64,000 nucleotides of DNA from the NCBI RefSeq assembly GCF_028207065.1, contig NZ_JAQLFP010000001.1, positions 170,056 to 234,055 on the forward strand, read 5' to 3'. This stretch comes from Collinsella aerofaciens (lineage in GTDB: Bacteria > Actinomycetota > Coriobacteriia > Coriobacteriales > Coriobacteriaceae). The notes beneath the pieces were generated by a model. That model was given only the letters and a program-made list of their open reading frames with translations. It ran no database searches and was not told where the DNA came from. This document shows positions 33,354 to 42,103 of this stretch, piece after piece. Positions within the stretch are counted from its first letter, which is position 1; the number at the start of each line of letters is the position of its first letter. The position numbers were made by a program, and so were the translations under genes.

Positions 33354-34680
33354 CCTTTTGCTCCTTCTTCCTAAAGAAGAGTCGAATGGGCGTGCCGGCA
33401 AAGTCGAAGGTCGAGCGCATGCGGTTCTCTACGTAGCGCTGGTAGGTGTCGTTGACCAGGTCGCTATGGTTGACGAAGAACGTGAACGTCGGCGGGTTGA
33501 CGCCCGTCTGGGTCACGTAGTGCATGCGCAGGCGGCGCTTGCCGTCCACCACGGTATGACCGAACTCGCGCAGGTCGGTGAGGAACGCGTTGAGGCGCGA
33601 GGTGCTAATCTTCTGCGAGCGCGTCTTTTCGGCGGCGTCTACCATCGCCCAGATCTTCTCGACGCTGCGGCCGGTGAGAGCAGAGATGCGCAGGTACTGG
33701 GCCCAGGGAGCCATGACGCCCAGACGGCGGTCGATGGTCTCCATGCAGGCCTCGCGCTTACGGTCGTCGTCGAGCAGATCCCACTTGTTGAGCAGCACAA
33801 CGATGGCGCAGCCGCGCTCGATGGCAAGACCCATGACCTTCTGGTCCTGCTCGGTAACGCCCACGGAGGCGTCGACGACGAGCAGCGCCACGTCGGCGCG
33901 GTCGATGGCGCGCAGGCCGCGGACCATGGAGTAGTACTCGATGTTCTCGTACACGGTGCTCTTCTTGCGAATGCCCGCGGTGTCGACCATGCGGTAGTGC
34001 TTGCCGTTACGCTCGACGACAGTGTCGATGGCGTCGCGCGTCGTGCCGGCAATGTTGGACACGATAGAGCGGTCGGCGCCCAGGATGCGGTTGAACAGCG
34101 AGGACTTACCGGCGTTGGGGCGGCCGATGATGGCCACGTTCAGCGCATCGGGGAACTCATCGGCGACCTCGTCCTCCTCCTCGGGCAACAGGGCCACGAT
34201 GTCGTCGAGCAGGTCGCCCGTGCCATGACCATGCAGGGCCGAGAGCGGCGTGGGCTCGCCGATGCCGAGCGAATAGAACTCCCAGATGCTGTCGTTCTCG
34301 CGATCGGGGTTGTCGAGCTTGTTCACCAGCAGAAAGACCGGCTTGTCGCAGCGCTTGAGCATGCGAGCGACCGACTCGTCCTCCTCGGTGACGCCGGTGC
34401 GGCCGTCGACCACAAACAGGATGACGGCGGCTTCCTCGGCGGCGGCGAGGGCCTGGTCGCGGATGGACGTGGCAAAGACGTCGTCGCTCTTGAGCGGCTC
34501 GATACCGCCCGTGTCGACGATGGTGAACTCGCGGCCGTTCCAATCGGCCGTGTGATACGAGCGGTCGCGAGTAACGCCGCGGGACTCGTGGACGATGGCG
34601 TCCGAGGTCTGGGCCAGGCGGTTAACGAGCGTGGACTTGCCCACGTTGGGGCGTCCGACGACGGCGACGATAGGTTTCAT
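33346..34680 (-). CDS. der: GTPase Der (EngA), ribosome biogenesis
   Basis: A 444-residue protein with two tandem GTPase domains and a C-terminal KH-like domain, needed for 50S assembly. The first G1 is GRPNVGKST at residues 9-17; the second is GRPNAGKSS near 185. G3 DTGG/DTAG and G4 NKLD/NKWD motifs are present in both domains. ATG 34680 follows AAAGGAGAG; the long in-frame extension to 34851 has no support. The gene lies between the DUF512 gene and plsY, a conserved Gram-positive order. Confidence 0.97.
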   Translation of the reverse strand: MKPIVAVVGRPNVGKSTLVNRLAQTSDAIVHESRGVTRDRSYHTADWNGREFTIVDTGGIEPLKSDDVFATSIRDQALAAAEEAAVILFVVDGRTGVTEEDESVARMLKRCDKPVFLLVNKLDNPDRENDSIWEFYSLGIGEPTPLSALHGHGTGDLLDDIVALLPEEEDEVADEFPDALNVAIIGRPNAGKSSLFNRILGADRSIVSNIAGTTRDAIDTVVERNGKHYRMVDTAGIRKKSTVYENIEYYSMVRGLRAIDRADVALLVVDASVGVTEQDQKVMGLAIERGCAIVVLLNKWDLLDDDRKREACMETIDRRLGVMAPWAQYLRISALTGRSVEKIWAMVDAAEKTRSQKISTSRLNAFLTDLREFGHTVVDGKRRLRMHYVTQTGVNPPTFTFFVNHSDLVNDTYQRYVENRMRSTFDFAGTPIRLFFRKKEQKDA

Positions 34681-34690
34681 CTGCTCTCCT

Positions 34691-36133
34691 TTAATGGGTA
34701 GGGTCAGCGGAATTAGTAGAGTCGGCAGGCGCAATGCCAAGGATGTGCTCCAGGGTATCGAGCAACTCATGCGGCATGGTCGATACCACATGAACCTCGG
34801 CGCCGCGACTGGTAAGGCTTGCGAGTAAATCGTCACGATGATACTCGTCAAGCGTCATGCCGTCAGCGTTGAACATGAGCTTAGGCACAAAGAGCATAAC
34901 CCCCGACAGGTCTTGCGGCAGCTGCTCCAGAATGTCACACGCGACGATGAGACCGGTCACGTCCACGTTGCCGCCAAAGTAGCGGTTCTTGATGGCCGTG
35001 ACAGTGCCGGCGAGTCCCTTGGGCGACTCCACAAAGCGGGCCACCGTGTCGCGTGCGCTGGCGCCCGAGAGGCACAGCAGGTGCTGGCTGCGGGCGGCGA
35101 TGGCCTCGCGGACGCGGGCCAGTCGCTCAGCATCGGTGGTCAACACGTCGTCGGTCTCGTCCAGATACGAGCGGATCATGCCGATGCCGTCGTAGTACTG
35201 CGGATAGCCGTCGTAAAAGTCTGCCTCGGGAGGATCGATGCCGGCGTCCAGATAGAACTCGTCGCTCATCTGGAAGGTGTGGCGGCCAAAGCGTTCGTAG
35301 GCACGATCCTGGTAGGGACGGATCATGGCAATGGTCTCGCGCGCCAGTTCGGGCTTGTCGCTGTATGACCAGCTAAAGCGGTTTTGGTGTTTGGTAAAAC
35401 CGAGCGGCACAATGCCCAGGCTTGTGATTTGCTCATGCTCCTCGCAAAAGCGCAGGGTCTTTTCCAGCTCCTCGCCGTCGTTCATGCCGGGGCACAGTAC
35501 GATCTGCGCGTGAATCTCGATGCCGGCGGCCATGATGGTCTCGAGTACGTCCATGCCTCGCTGGGCGTTACGGCCCATCATACGACGGCGGACGTCGGGG
35601 CTCACAGCGTGGACCGACACGTTCATGGGACTCATGTTGCGCTGGATGACGTTTTGCACGTCCTCGTCGGTGAGGTTCGTAAGCGTGACAAAGTTGCCTT
35701 GCAAAAAGCTTAGGCGATAGTCGTCGTCGCGGATATAGAGCGTGGAGCGGCCGCCCTTGGGGAGCATCGTCATAAAGCAGAACACGCAGGCGTTTACGCA
35801 GGTGCGCATGCCGTCGAAGATGGGACCATCGAATTCAAGGCCCCAGTCCTCTCCCGGGAAGCGGTCGAGCTCGACGGGGGTGACGCTGTTGTCGCGCGGG
35901 TCGAAAACCTCGAGGTCGACGGTATCATCGTCGGCTTCCCAGAGCCACACAATCATGTCGGTAAGCTGCTCACCGTTGACCGTGAGCACGCGCATGCCCC
36001 GCTCGATACCCACATCCCACGCGGGCGATTCGGGACGCACGTTCTTTACGAGCGCGCCCTCACCCGGCTCGGGGTCGCGGCTGCGCCCGTAATCGGCCAC
36101 CTCGGCGGCGTATGCGGGTACGGTCTGGTCCAT
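34691..36133 (-). CDS. DUF512 family protein, radical-SAM/PDZ-like
   Basis: A 480-residue protein with an N-terminal PDZ-like domain (about 30-80, NVRPESPAWDVGIERGMRVL) and a radical-SAM-like cysteine cluster near residue 112 (CVNACVFCF, spacing C-x3-C-x2-C). The C-terminal DUF512 region contains the FYLDAGIDPPEADFYDGYPQ motif. The family is widespread beside der in Gram-positives, but its reaction is unknown to me. ATG 36133 lies two bases after the ispH stop codon; AAGGAG is 14 bases upstream, inside ispH. Confidence 0.85.
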   Translation of the reverse strand: MDQTVPAYAAEVADYGRSRDPEPGEGALVKNVRPESPAWDVGIERGMRVLTVNGEQLTDMIVWLWEADDDTVDLEVFDPRDNSVTPVELDRFPGEDWGLEFDGPIFDGMRTCVNACVFCFMTMLPKGGRSTLYIRDDDYRLSFLQGNFVTLTNLTDEDVQNVIQRNMSPMNVSVHAVSPDVRRRMMGRNAQRGMDVLETIMAAGIEIHAQIVLCPGMNDGEELEKTLRFCEEHEQITSLGIVPLGFTKHQNRFSWSYSDKPELARETIAMIRPYQDRAYERFGRHTFQMSDEFYLDAGIDPPEADFYDGYPQYYDGIGMIRSYLDETDDVLTTDAERLARVREAIAARSQHLLCLSGASARDTVARFVESPKGLAGTVTAIKNRYFGGNVDVTGLIVACDILEQLPQDLSGVMLFVPKLMFNADGMTLDEYHRDDLLASLTSRGAEVHVVSTMPHELLDTLEHILGIAPADSTNSADPTH

Positions 36134-36135
36134 GG

Positions 36136-37035
36136 TTAGCGGCAAAGCTCCTTGATGCGCTCGACGGCGCGTTCGATGTGTTCTTGCGGGGTGGAGGCTC
36201 CGGCGGTGATGCCGATGTGGTGAGCTTCGGTAAACCACGCGGCCTGGAGCTCAGAAGCTTCCTCGATGTGATACGTGCGCTCGCAGGCGTCTGCGCAAAT
36301 CTGCGCTAGGCGGCGGGTGTTGCCTGAGTTCTTGCCGCCCACCACGACCATGCAGTCGCAGCGGTTAGCAAGTGTGGCTGCTGCTCGTTGACGCTCACTC
36401 GTGGCAGCGCAGATGGTGTTGATCACACGTAGCTCCTGCACGCGCGGGGTGATAGCTGCCACGACCTCGGCGAGGTTCTGTGCGGTCTGAGTGGTCTGCA
36501 CGACGAGGCCTACCTTGCCCTTGAGCGACAAGGCGGTGGCGTCGGCGGCACAGCTCACGACCTGCGCATCATTGCCGGCGTGGCCCAAGATGCCCTCAAC
36601 CTCGGGATGGCCCGGCTCGCCTACGACTACCACGCGGTAGCCCTCGCGTACCAGGCGCTCGGCGGCCACATGGACCTTCTTCACGTAGGGACAGGTGGCG
36701 TCGACCACGGTAAGGCCGCGCTCGCGGGCAGCATCGATCACCTGCGGCACCACGCCGTGGGCGCGGATGATCACGGTACCGGTTGCGGCGCTATCCAGGT
36801 TCTCAGCCAGGCTAACGCCTGCCTCAGCGAGCTCGCGCACCACGATAGGGTTATGGATGAGCGGACCCAAGGTATGGACCTGAGTGCACTCCCCTGCCTG
36901 CGGCGCAGCGGCCAGCGCCATATCGAGCGCACGCTGTACGCCGTAGCAAGTGCCGGCGTGGGCGGCGATCTCGATGGTAGGCGCGGTTGCCTGGTCGGAC
37001 GCAGTCGCGGCGGTGTTCGTCACGTTCTCGCTCAT
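36136..37035 (-). CDS. ispH: 4-hydroxy-3-methylbut-2-enyl diphosphate reductase
   Basis: A 299-residue iron-sulfur enzyme, last step of the MEP isoprenoid pathway. The three cluster cysteines are Cys30 (AGTCYGV), Cys115 (DATCPYVKK) and Cys209 (NTICAATSERQ). The conserved LGPLIHN and the IRAHGV His motif are in place. A non-conserved N-terminal stretch of about 20 residues precedes the domain. It starts two bases after the plsC stop codon. Confidence 0.96.
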   Translation of the reverse strand: MSENVTNTAATASDQATAPTIEIAAHAGTCYGVQRALDMALAAAPQAGECTQVHTLGPLIHNPIVVRELAEAGVSLAENLDSAATGTVIIRAHGVVPQVIDAARERGLTVVDATCPYVKKVHVAAERLVREGYRVVVVGEPGHPEVEGILGHAGNDAQVVSCAADATALSLKGKVGLVVQTTQTAQNLAEVVAAITPRVQELRVINTICAATSERQRAAATLANRCDCMVVVGGKNSGNTRRLAQICADACERTYHIEEASELQAAWFTEAHHIGITAGASTPQEHIERAVERIKELCR

Positions 37036-37037
37036 GG

Positions 37038-37766
37038 CTAGAACCTGCCCGGATGCTCGGCGCACAGCTCGTCTCGCATGGCGTAGACGCGGTTCATGGC
37101 CTCGGACTCAAACCAGGCCAGGCGCTCCGTACGCTTAAGCCCGGCCGGCGCGTCCGAAAGCGCGACGGCCTTGCCGGCACGAATCCAGCACTTCTTGGGA
37201 CGCATGAGCTTTTTGCCCGCGGGCGTGATGTCGGACCAGCCGCAAATGGCGAGCGGGTTGACGGGCGCCTTGCCCATCTGAGCGATGAGCGCAAAACCGC
37301 CGTGGACCTCGGGCTTGATCTCGCGCGAGCGGATGCGCGTGCCCTCGGGGAAGATCAGGACATCCTCGCCGCGCTGCAGCGCATGCTGGGCGGCGCGCAG
37401 GCACTTCATATCGGCAGTGCCGCGCTCTACGGGAATGCCGCCTACACGGCTAAAGGCCCAACGCACGATCTTGGTCTTGGCGAACTCGGACTTAAAGATA
37501 GGGCGAATGCGGCGGCCGCCAAAGAACAGCGCCGTCTCCACGGCCAAGAGCTCAGCCATCGAGGTGTGGTTGCAGATGACCACGCTGCCGCGGCCTTCCT
37601 GGCGCTCAAACAGCAGGTCGGCGTCCTCGACCTTCCAACGCCACATGAGCTTGGAGAAGGCCCAAAGGATGGCCATGACTACGACGACGGTGCCGCGAAT
37701 GAGCGCTGGGAACTCTGCGTAGGGGGCGTTGTAATAGTCCTCGGGCGTCTGCTTAAACAGGCGCAT
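37038..37766 (-). CDS. plsC: 1-acylglycerol-3-phosphate acyltransferase family protein
   Basis: A 242-residue LPLAT-family enzyme with one N-terminal membrane helix (about 25-40), making phosphatidic acid. The acyl-acceptor motif FPEGTR and the VGGIPVERG block are intact. The catalytic HX4D motif reads NHTSMAE, that is HX4E, an unusual conservative change at the charge-relay acid. AAAGGAGG precedes the ATG, three bases after the cmk stop. Together with plsY and gpsA it completes a glycerolipid set in this block. Confidence 0.9.
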   Translation of the reverse strand: MRLFKQTPEDYYNAPYAEFPALIRGTVVVVMAILWAFSKLMWRWKVEDADLLFERQEGRGSVVICNHTSMAELLAVETALFFGGRRIRPIFKSEFAKTKIVRWAFSRVGGIPVERGTADMKCLRAAQHALQRGEDVLIFPEGTRIRSREIKPEVHGGFALIAQMGKAPVNPLAICGWSDITPAGKKLMRPKKCWIRAGKAVALSDAPAGLKRTERLAWFESEAMNRVYAMRDELCAEHPGRF

Positions 37767-37769
37767 GGG

Positions 37770-38456
37770 CTACCTCCTTTGGTTGATGAGGTCCTCGATA
37801 ATGCGGACGACCTCGTCGATGGTATGGGCGGTGGAGTCGACGTGCACGGCGTCCTCGGCGGGCACGAGCGGGGCGACCTCGCGGCTGCTGTCAAGCTTGT
37901 CGCGCTGCTTAAGGGCGTCGAGAGTCTCGTCGACCTCGGCCTCGAGCTGCTCGGCAGTAAGCGGTTGGGCGTCGTTTTGGTGACGCTGCAGCACGCGGCG
38001 GCGGGCGCGCTCGCGCGGGTCGGCGGTCAGGAAGACCTTGACCTGCGCGTTGGGGAACACGACGGTTCCGATGTCACGACCCTCGGCCACGATATCGCGG
38101 TCCTCGGCGGCGCGGCGCTGGTGAATGAGCATGGCGGCGCGCACGCCCGGGTAGGCCGAGACTTTGGACACGTTGGCGTCGACCTGCGGGGTACGAATGG
38201 CGGCCGAAGCGTCCTGGCCGTCAATGGTCAGGCGCGTGTCCTCGCCGGTGCCGTTGGTAAAGCGGATCTCGATTTGCTCGGCGAGGGTGTCAATGGCCGC
38301 CTCGTCGTCCAGGTCGATGCCGCGGTCGAGCGCGGCGAAGGTGACGGCGCGATACATGGCGCCCGTGTCGAGCTTGTTAAAGCCCAGCTGGCGGGCAATC
38401 TCCTTGGCGATGGTGGACTTGCCGGAACCGGCGGGGCCGTCGATGGCGACGATCAT
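37770..38456 (-). CDS. cmk: Cytidylate kinase
   Basis: A 228-residue kinase that phosphorylates CMP and dCMP. The P-loop GPAGSGKST is at residues 7-15, LDTGAMYRAVT follows, and the GRDIGTVVFP segment and the lid RERARRRVLQ are typical. GAAAGGAAG precedes the ATG. The cmk-plsC-ispH order recalls the cmk-ispH neighbourhood of many Firmicutes and Actinobacteria. Confidence 0.96.
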   Translation of the reverse strand: MIVAIDGPAGSGKSTIAKEIARQLGFNKLDTGAMYRAVTFAALDRGIDLDDEAAIDTLAEQIEIRFTNGTGEDTRLTIDGQDASAAIRTPQVDANVSKVSAYPGVRAAMLIHQRRAAEDRDIVAEGRDIGTVVFPNAQVKVFLTADPRERARRRVLQRHQNDAQPLTAEQLEAEVDETLDALKQRDKLDSSREVAPLVPAEDAVHVDSTAHTIDEVVRIIEDLINQRR

Positions 38457-38521
38457 GCAATGCTTCCTTTCGGTGGTTGACGTGCTGGTATGGGACGCGG
38501 GCGCTGGGGCTTTGCGATTGC

Positions 38522-39496
38522 CTAGCTCGTGTAGCGCTCGCGGTAGGTGTTGCGCTTGGGCGCGGAGCCGTGGCTACCGTGGTGACGCGTGCGACTCGCG
38601 GTGTTGGTCGCGGGCGCGGCGGCGCGCTCGGAAGCGGCCTGCTTGGGCGGGATGCCGCCGGTCTTAAGAATCTGCACCTCGCGGTCGGTGAGCTCGCGCC
38701 ACGAGCCCTTGGCCACATCCTTGAGCTCCAGGCCGGCAAAGTTGCAGCGGTGCAGGCGGATCACCGGGTGGTGAATCTTGCTCAGCATGCGCTTGACCTG
38801 GTTCTTGCGGCCTTCGCGGATGATGACCTCCACGGCGGTGGTGCCGGGCTTAACGCCTTGCGGAGCTACGGCCTCGGCCTCGCGCGCGTTAATGACGCGG
38901 CAGATCGCCGGCTGGCACAGGCCGTCATCGAGCTCGATGCCGCGGCGGAGTGGTTCTAAGTCGCGATCGGTCAGGTTGCCGTCCACGAGCGCCTGGTAGG
39001 TCTTGTAAACATGCTTGCTGGGGTGCAGCAGATCCTGCGACAGGTCGCCGTCGGTGGTAAAGAGCAAAAGCCCCGTGGTGTCGCGGTCCAGGCGGCCCAC
39101 AGGGAACAGGCCCGGAAATCGGTCGCGCGGGACCAGGTCGGCCACGCAAGGGCGCTCCTGCGGATCGCTCATGGTGGTGAGGTAGCCGGTCGGCTTGTAG
39201 AGCATCAGGTACACGGAGCCCTGGTTGAGCTTGACGGGCATGCCGTCGACCTCGATATGGTCGTGGTCGACGTCGACCTTGGTGCCCAGTTCGGTCGCGA
39301 TCTGGCCGTTGACGGTCACGCGGCCGGCGGTCATCAGGTCCTCCGATCCGCGGCGGCTCGCCACGCCCGCGCGCGCCAAAAAGCGCTGCAGGCGCATGGT
39401 GTGCGGATAGACGGGCTGGGCGTCGGATTCGTGCGTATCCGCGTTGGGCACCGCAGCGCCGGCGCGCGTCTCCCCTACTTCGTTAGTCCTCGTCAT
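38522..39496 (-). CDS. rluB: 23S rRNA pseudouridine synthase, RluB/RsuA family
   Basis: A 324-residue enzyme that isomerises uridine in 23S rRNA. An S4 RNA-binding domain (about 35-80, MRLQRFLARAGVASRRGSEDLM) precedes the catalytic domain with the Asp motif GRLDRDTTGLLLFT near residue 135. About 35 N-terminal residues and a basic Ala/Arg/His-rich tail are extra. ATG 39496 follows GGAGGATTTAC and overlaps scpB by 14 bp. The scpA-scpB-rluB-cmk-der order is a classic Gram-positive cluster. Confidence 0.94.
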   Translation of the reverse strand: MTRTNEVGETRAGAAVPNADTHESDAQPVYPHTMRLQRFLARAGVASRRGSEDLMTAGRVTVNGQIATELGTKVDVDHDHIEVDGMPVKLNQGSVYLMLYKPTGYLTTMSDPQERPCVADLVPRDRFPGLFPVGRLDRDTTGLLLFTTDGDLSQDLLHPSKHVYKTYQALVDGNLTDRDLEPLRRGIELDDGLCQPAICRVINAREAEAVAPQGVKPGTTAVEVIIREGRKNQVKRMLSKIHHPVIRLHRCNFAGLELKDVAKGSWRELTDREVQILKTGGIPPKQAASERAAAPATNTASRTRHHGSHGSAPKRNTYRERYTS

Positions 39497-40211
39497 GTAA
39501 ATCCTCCGAGGTCTCGTCGACGACCAGGTTTTCCAAGTCCTCGACTGCCTCAACATCTTCAACATCTGTATCGAGCAGTTCGCGCTCTTCATCCAGGTCA
39601 TCGGCCTGCTCCTCGAGCGTGGACTGAATGCTGCGGCCGCTCAGGCGCTCGCGGATAAACTGACGCGACTGCTCGTCGGGGGCAAACTGCTCCAGGTCAG
39701 GCAGGTCGCGGGTGGAGCGCAGACCGAACTTTTCCAAGAAGGCGTTGGTCGTGCCATAGATGATGGCTTGACCGCGCTGGGGGTCGCGGCCGAGCTCGCG
39801 CACCAGGCCCTTGTCCACGAGCGACGCGATGACGCCGTCGGAGTTGACGCCGCGGATGCCCTTGACCACCTCGCGCGTGACGGGCTGGTGGTATGCGATG
39901 ACGGCCAGAGTTTCGAGCGCCGCCTGCGACAGCTTTTGCGTGTCCCAGCTCAGCACGTAGGCCTCGACCACGTCGTGGTAGGCGGGATGCGTAAACAGGC
40001 GCCAGCCGCCGGCAACCTCGCGCAGCTGAAAGCCGCGGTTGGCCTCCTCGTATTCAACCTTGAGCTCGGCCAACAGCGACGCGCACTCGCCGGGGGCGAT
40101 ATCCAGCGCACCTGCCAGCGCGGGTGCGCTCACGGGGTCGCTCGACACCAGCAACAGCGCCTCGAGGGCGCCTTTGAGGCTGTTTGCCTCCAGCGTGGAA
40201 AGGGTTGACAT
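39483..40211 (-). CDS. scpB: Segregation and condensation protein B
   Basis: A 242-residue winged-helix protein, partner of ScpA and SMC in chromosome condensation. The conserved core LKGALEALLLVSSDPV..., LSQAALETLAVIAYHQPVTREVVKGIRGVNSDGVI is clear (residues 12-140). A long acidic C-terminal tail follows. It begins 11 bp after scpA. Confidence 0.95.
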   Translation of the reverse strand: MSTLSTLEANSLKGALEALLLVSSDPVSAPALAGALDIAPGECASLLAELKVEYEEANRGFQLREVAGGWRLFTHPAYHDVVEAYVLSWDTQKLSQAALETLAVIAYHQPVTREVVKGIRGVNSDGVIASLVDKGLVRELGRDPQRGQAIIYGTTNAFLEKFGLRSTRDLPDLEQFAPDEQSRQFIRERLSGRSIQSTLEEQADDLDEERELLDTDVEDVEAVEDLENLVVDETSEDLHDED

Positions 40212-40222
40212 GGTTGCCGCTC

Positions 40223-41029
40223 CTATTCGGTGAGCTCGGGGCCCTCGCCGGGTACGTATGCCTCGGCGCCCTCGACGCGGTTTATTTGAATGGTTCCAAA
40301 GATCTCGTCCTGGCTCAGGGTAAGCGAGCCACGTTTGGCGAGCTCGAGCATAGCCAGGAAGGTGACGACGAGCTGCTCGGTGGTGGCGTCGCCGTCCAGC
40401 AGCTCGCGGAAGGTGCAGGTTTGGTGCGCCATGGTAAAGCGGTCGACCGAGGCCACCGTCAGGTCGAGCGGCACGCGATGCGGCGCCACGTGCTCGGCCT
40501 CCAGCAGGAAGGTCTGGCGCTTGCCGTCCAGGTCGGCGCAGATGACGGCCAGGCCACGCAGCGTGATGCCGGCCAGGTAGTCGGGCATAAGGCCTAGGAA
40601 CTCGGGGTCGGGGCCGGCCACGCGCGGATGCATGCGGCTCTCGGCCTGCATGCGCGCGCCAAGGGCTGCCGCCGCGCCCTTAAACTGCTTGTAGGCGATC
40701 AGGCGCTGGATCAGGACCTCGCGCAGGGCGTCGCCGTCGAGCGCGCTGAGTTCCTCGAGGTCTTCGTCGCCGCCATCCTCGTCGGTGTTGCGCGGGGCCT
40801 CCTGGGGTACCAGCGAGGCGGCCTTGATGTCCAAAAGGGTTGCCGCGACCAGCAAAAAATCGCTCGCCACGTCCAGGTCCAGTGCCTCAATGCGCTCGAC
40901 CTCGGCCAGGTATTGCTCGGCCACCTCGCTGATCGAGATGGCGCCGATATCAACTTTTTGGCGGGTTACCAGCTGCAGCAGCAGGTCGAACGGTCCGCTG
41001 TAGACCTGCGTCGACACGCGATACGACAT
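40223..41029 (-). CDS. scpA: Segregation and condensation protein A
   Basis: A 268-residue kleisin that bridges SMC heads. The N-terminus FSGPFDLLLQLVTRQKVDIGAISISEVAEQYL and the LLVAATLLDIKAASLVP helix are diagnostic. A C-terminal winged helix (about 200-255) is visible. AAAGGAGGTCGAAG precedes the ATG. An 84-bp gap separates it from the M50 peptidase gene in the same direction. Confidence 0.95.
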   Translation of the reverse strand: MSYRVSTQVYSGPFDLLLQLVTRQKVDIGAISISEVAEQYLAEVERIEALDLDVASDFLLVAATLLDIKAASLVPQEAPRNTDEDGGDEDLEELSALDGDALREVLIQRLIAYKQFKGAAAALGARMQAESRMHPRVAGPDPEFLGLMPDYLAGITLRGLAVICADLDGKRQTFLLEAEHVAPHRVPLDLTVASVDRFTMAHQTCTFRELLDGDATTEQLVVTFLAMLELAKRGSLTLSQDEIFGTIQINRVEGAEAYVPGEGPELTE

Positions 41030-41113
41030 CTTCGACCTCCTTTGACGGCGCCTTCGCGGCGCGGTTTGGGTGCATGTTGCGACCGTTTTGCACGGTCGAC
41101 CTGTAAGTTTACC

Positions 41114-41797
41114 TTAGATGCCGGCGATTGCGAAGTTGAGCAGCCACTCGGCCAGCGGATACACGGTAACGTCGAAATACCGTCCGATCACGTCGATGCC
41201 GGTCCACATGGGCAGCAGGTACAGCACCAGGATGAGGATGGGCATGGCGTATTGCTGCAGGCGATAGTAGTTGGCGAGCGTTTTGCCTTTGAGGAACGGC
41301 ACGATAATCGACGAGCCGTCGAGCGGCGGGATCGGGATGAGGTTAAAGAACGCGAGCGACAGGTTGACCACGATAAAGGTGGCGCCGAAGTTCATGATTT
41401 GGGACGCCACGGCAAAGGACATGCTGGCGTAGAGGTTGCCGTATGCCGCGTGCATGAGGGCGGCCGCGAGACACGCGAGGGCGATGTTCGATGCGGGGCC
41501 GGCTGCGCTCACCAGGACCTCGTCGCGTTTGGGGTGCTTGAGGTTGTTGAGGTAGACGGGCACGGGTTTGGCAAAGGCGAACACCGGGCCGCCGGCGGCA
41601 AGCATGAGCAGCGGCAAGATGACGGTGCCAAATGGGTCGATGTGATTGAGCGGGTTGAGCGAGACGCGGCCGCGCGAACGGGCCGTCTTGTCGCCGAGCG
41701 CCCAGGCTGCGGCGGCGTGCGCGCTCTCGTGGATAACGATGCCCACGATGACGGCGACAGCGCTGGCGAGCAGGTTCATGAGGTAGCTGCTGGACAT
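41114..41797 (-). CDS. Site-2-protease-type M50 membrane metallopeptidase
   Basis: A 227-residue polytopic protein with the zinc motif HESAH at residues 23-27 and a second site PIPPLDG near residue 158, typical of the short M50 rhomboid-like/YwhC group that lacks a PDZ domain. Substrate unknown. It often neighbours scpAB in Gram-positives, as here. It follows the small membrane protein gene by about 9 bp. Confidence 0.92.
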   Translation of the reverse strand: MSSSYLMNLLASAVAVIVGIVIHESAHAAAAWALGDKTARSRGRVSLNPLNHIDPFGTVILPLLMLAAGGPVFAFAKPVPVYLNNLKHPKRDEVLVSAAGPASNIALACLAAALMHAAYGNLYASMSFAVASQIMNFGATFIVVNLSLAFFNLIPIPPLDGSSIIVPFLKGKTLANYYRLQQYAMPILILVLYLLPMWTGIDVIGRYFDVTVYPLAEWLLNFAIAGI

Positions 41798-41806
41798 GGC
41801 GCTCCC

Positions 41807-42103
41807 CTAGCGGACGCGGCGCGAGGCGCGCGTGAGCAGGTAATCGCCCACAAACAGGATCACGGCGACGATGGCGTAATCCAGGCGGAACACACCGCCA
41901 AAGGGCGACGTGATGACGCCGTAGCCGGCGATGGCGTTCGGAAGGGCGCGCGAAAGCTCAACGACAAAGCCCACGATCTGCAGCTTGGCGGTGAGGCCGC
42001 TAAAGCACAGCAGCACGGTCATCGCGCTCATAAAGATGCCGCAGATACGACAGACGATGGCGATGATGCTCATCGCCACGGCAGCGGCCTTACGAGAGTT
42101 CAC
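41807..42103 (-). CDS. Small membrane protein of unknown function
   Basis: A 98-residue protein with three hydrophobic helices (about 9-30, 33-55, 72-90). GTG 42103 is chosen because GAAGAGGAG lies eight bases upstream, inside the ABC-F 3' end, giving a 14-bp overlap; ATG 42073 is the alternative. It is probably coupled to the ABC-F gene. I do not recognise the family. Confidence 0.65.
   Translation of the reverse strand: MNSRKAAAVAMSIIAIVCRICGIFMSAMTVLLCFSGLTAKLQIVGFVVELSRALPNAIAGYGVITSPFGGVFRLDYAIVAVILFVGDYLLTRASRRVR

Noticed and set aside
36987..38480. 497-codon open frame opposite ispH, plsC and cmk
   Set aside because: It is a G+C-driven antisense shadow of three clearly recognised genes.
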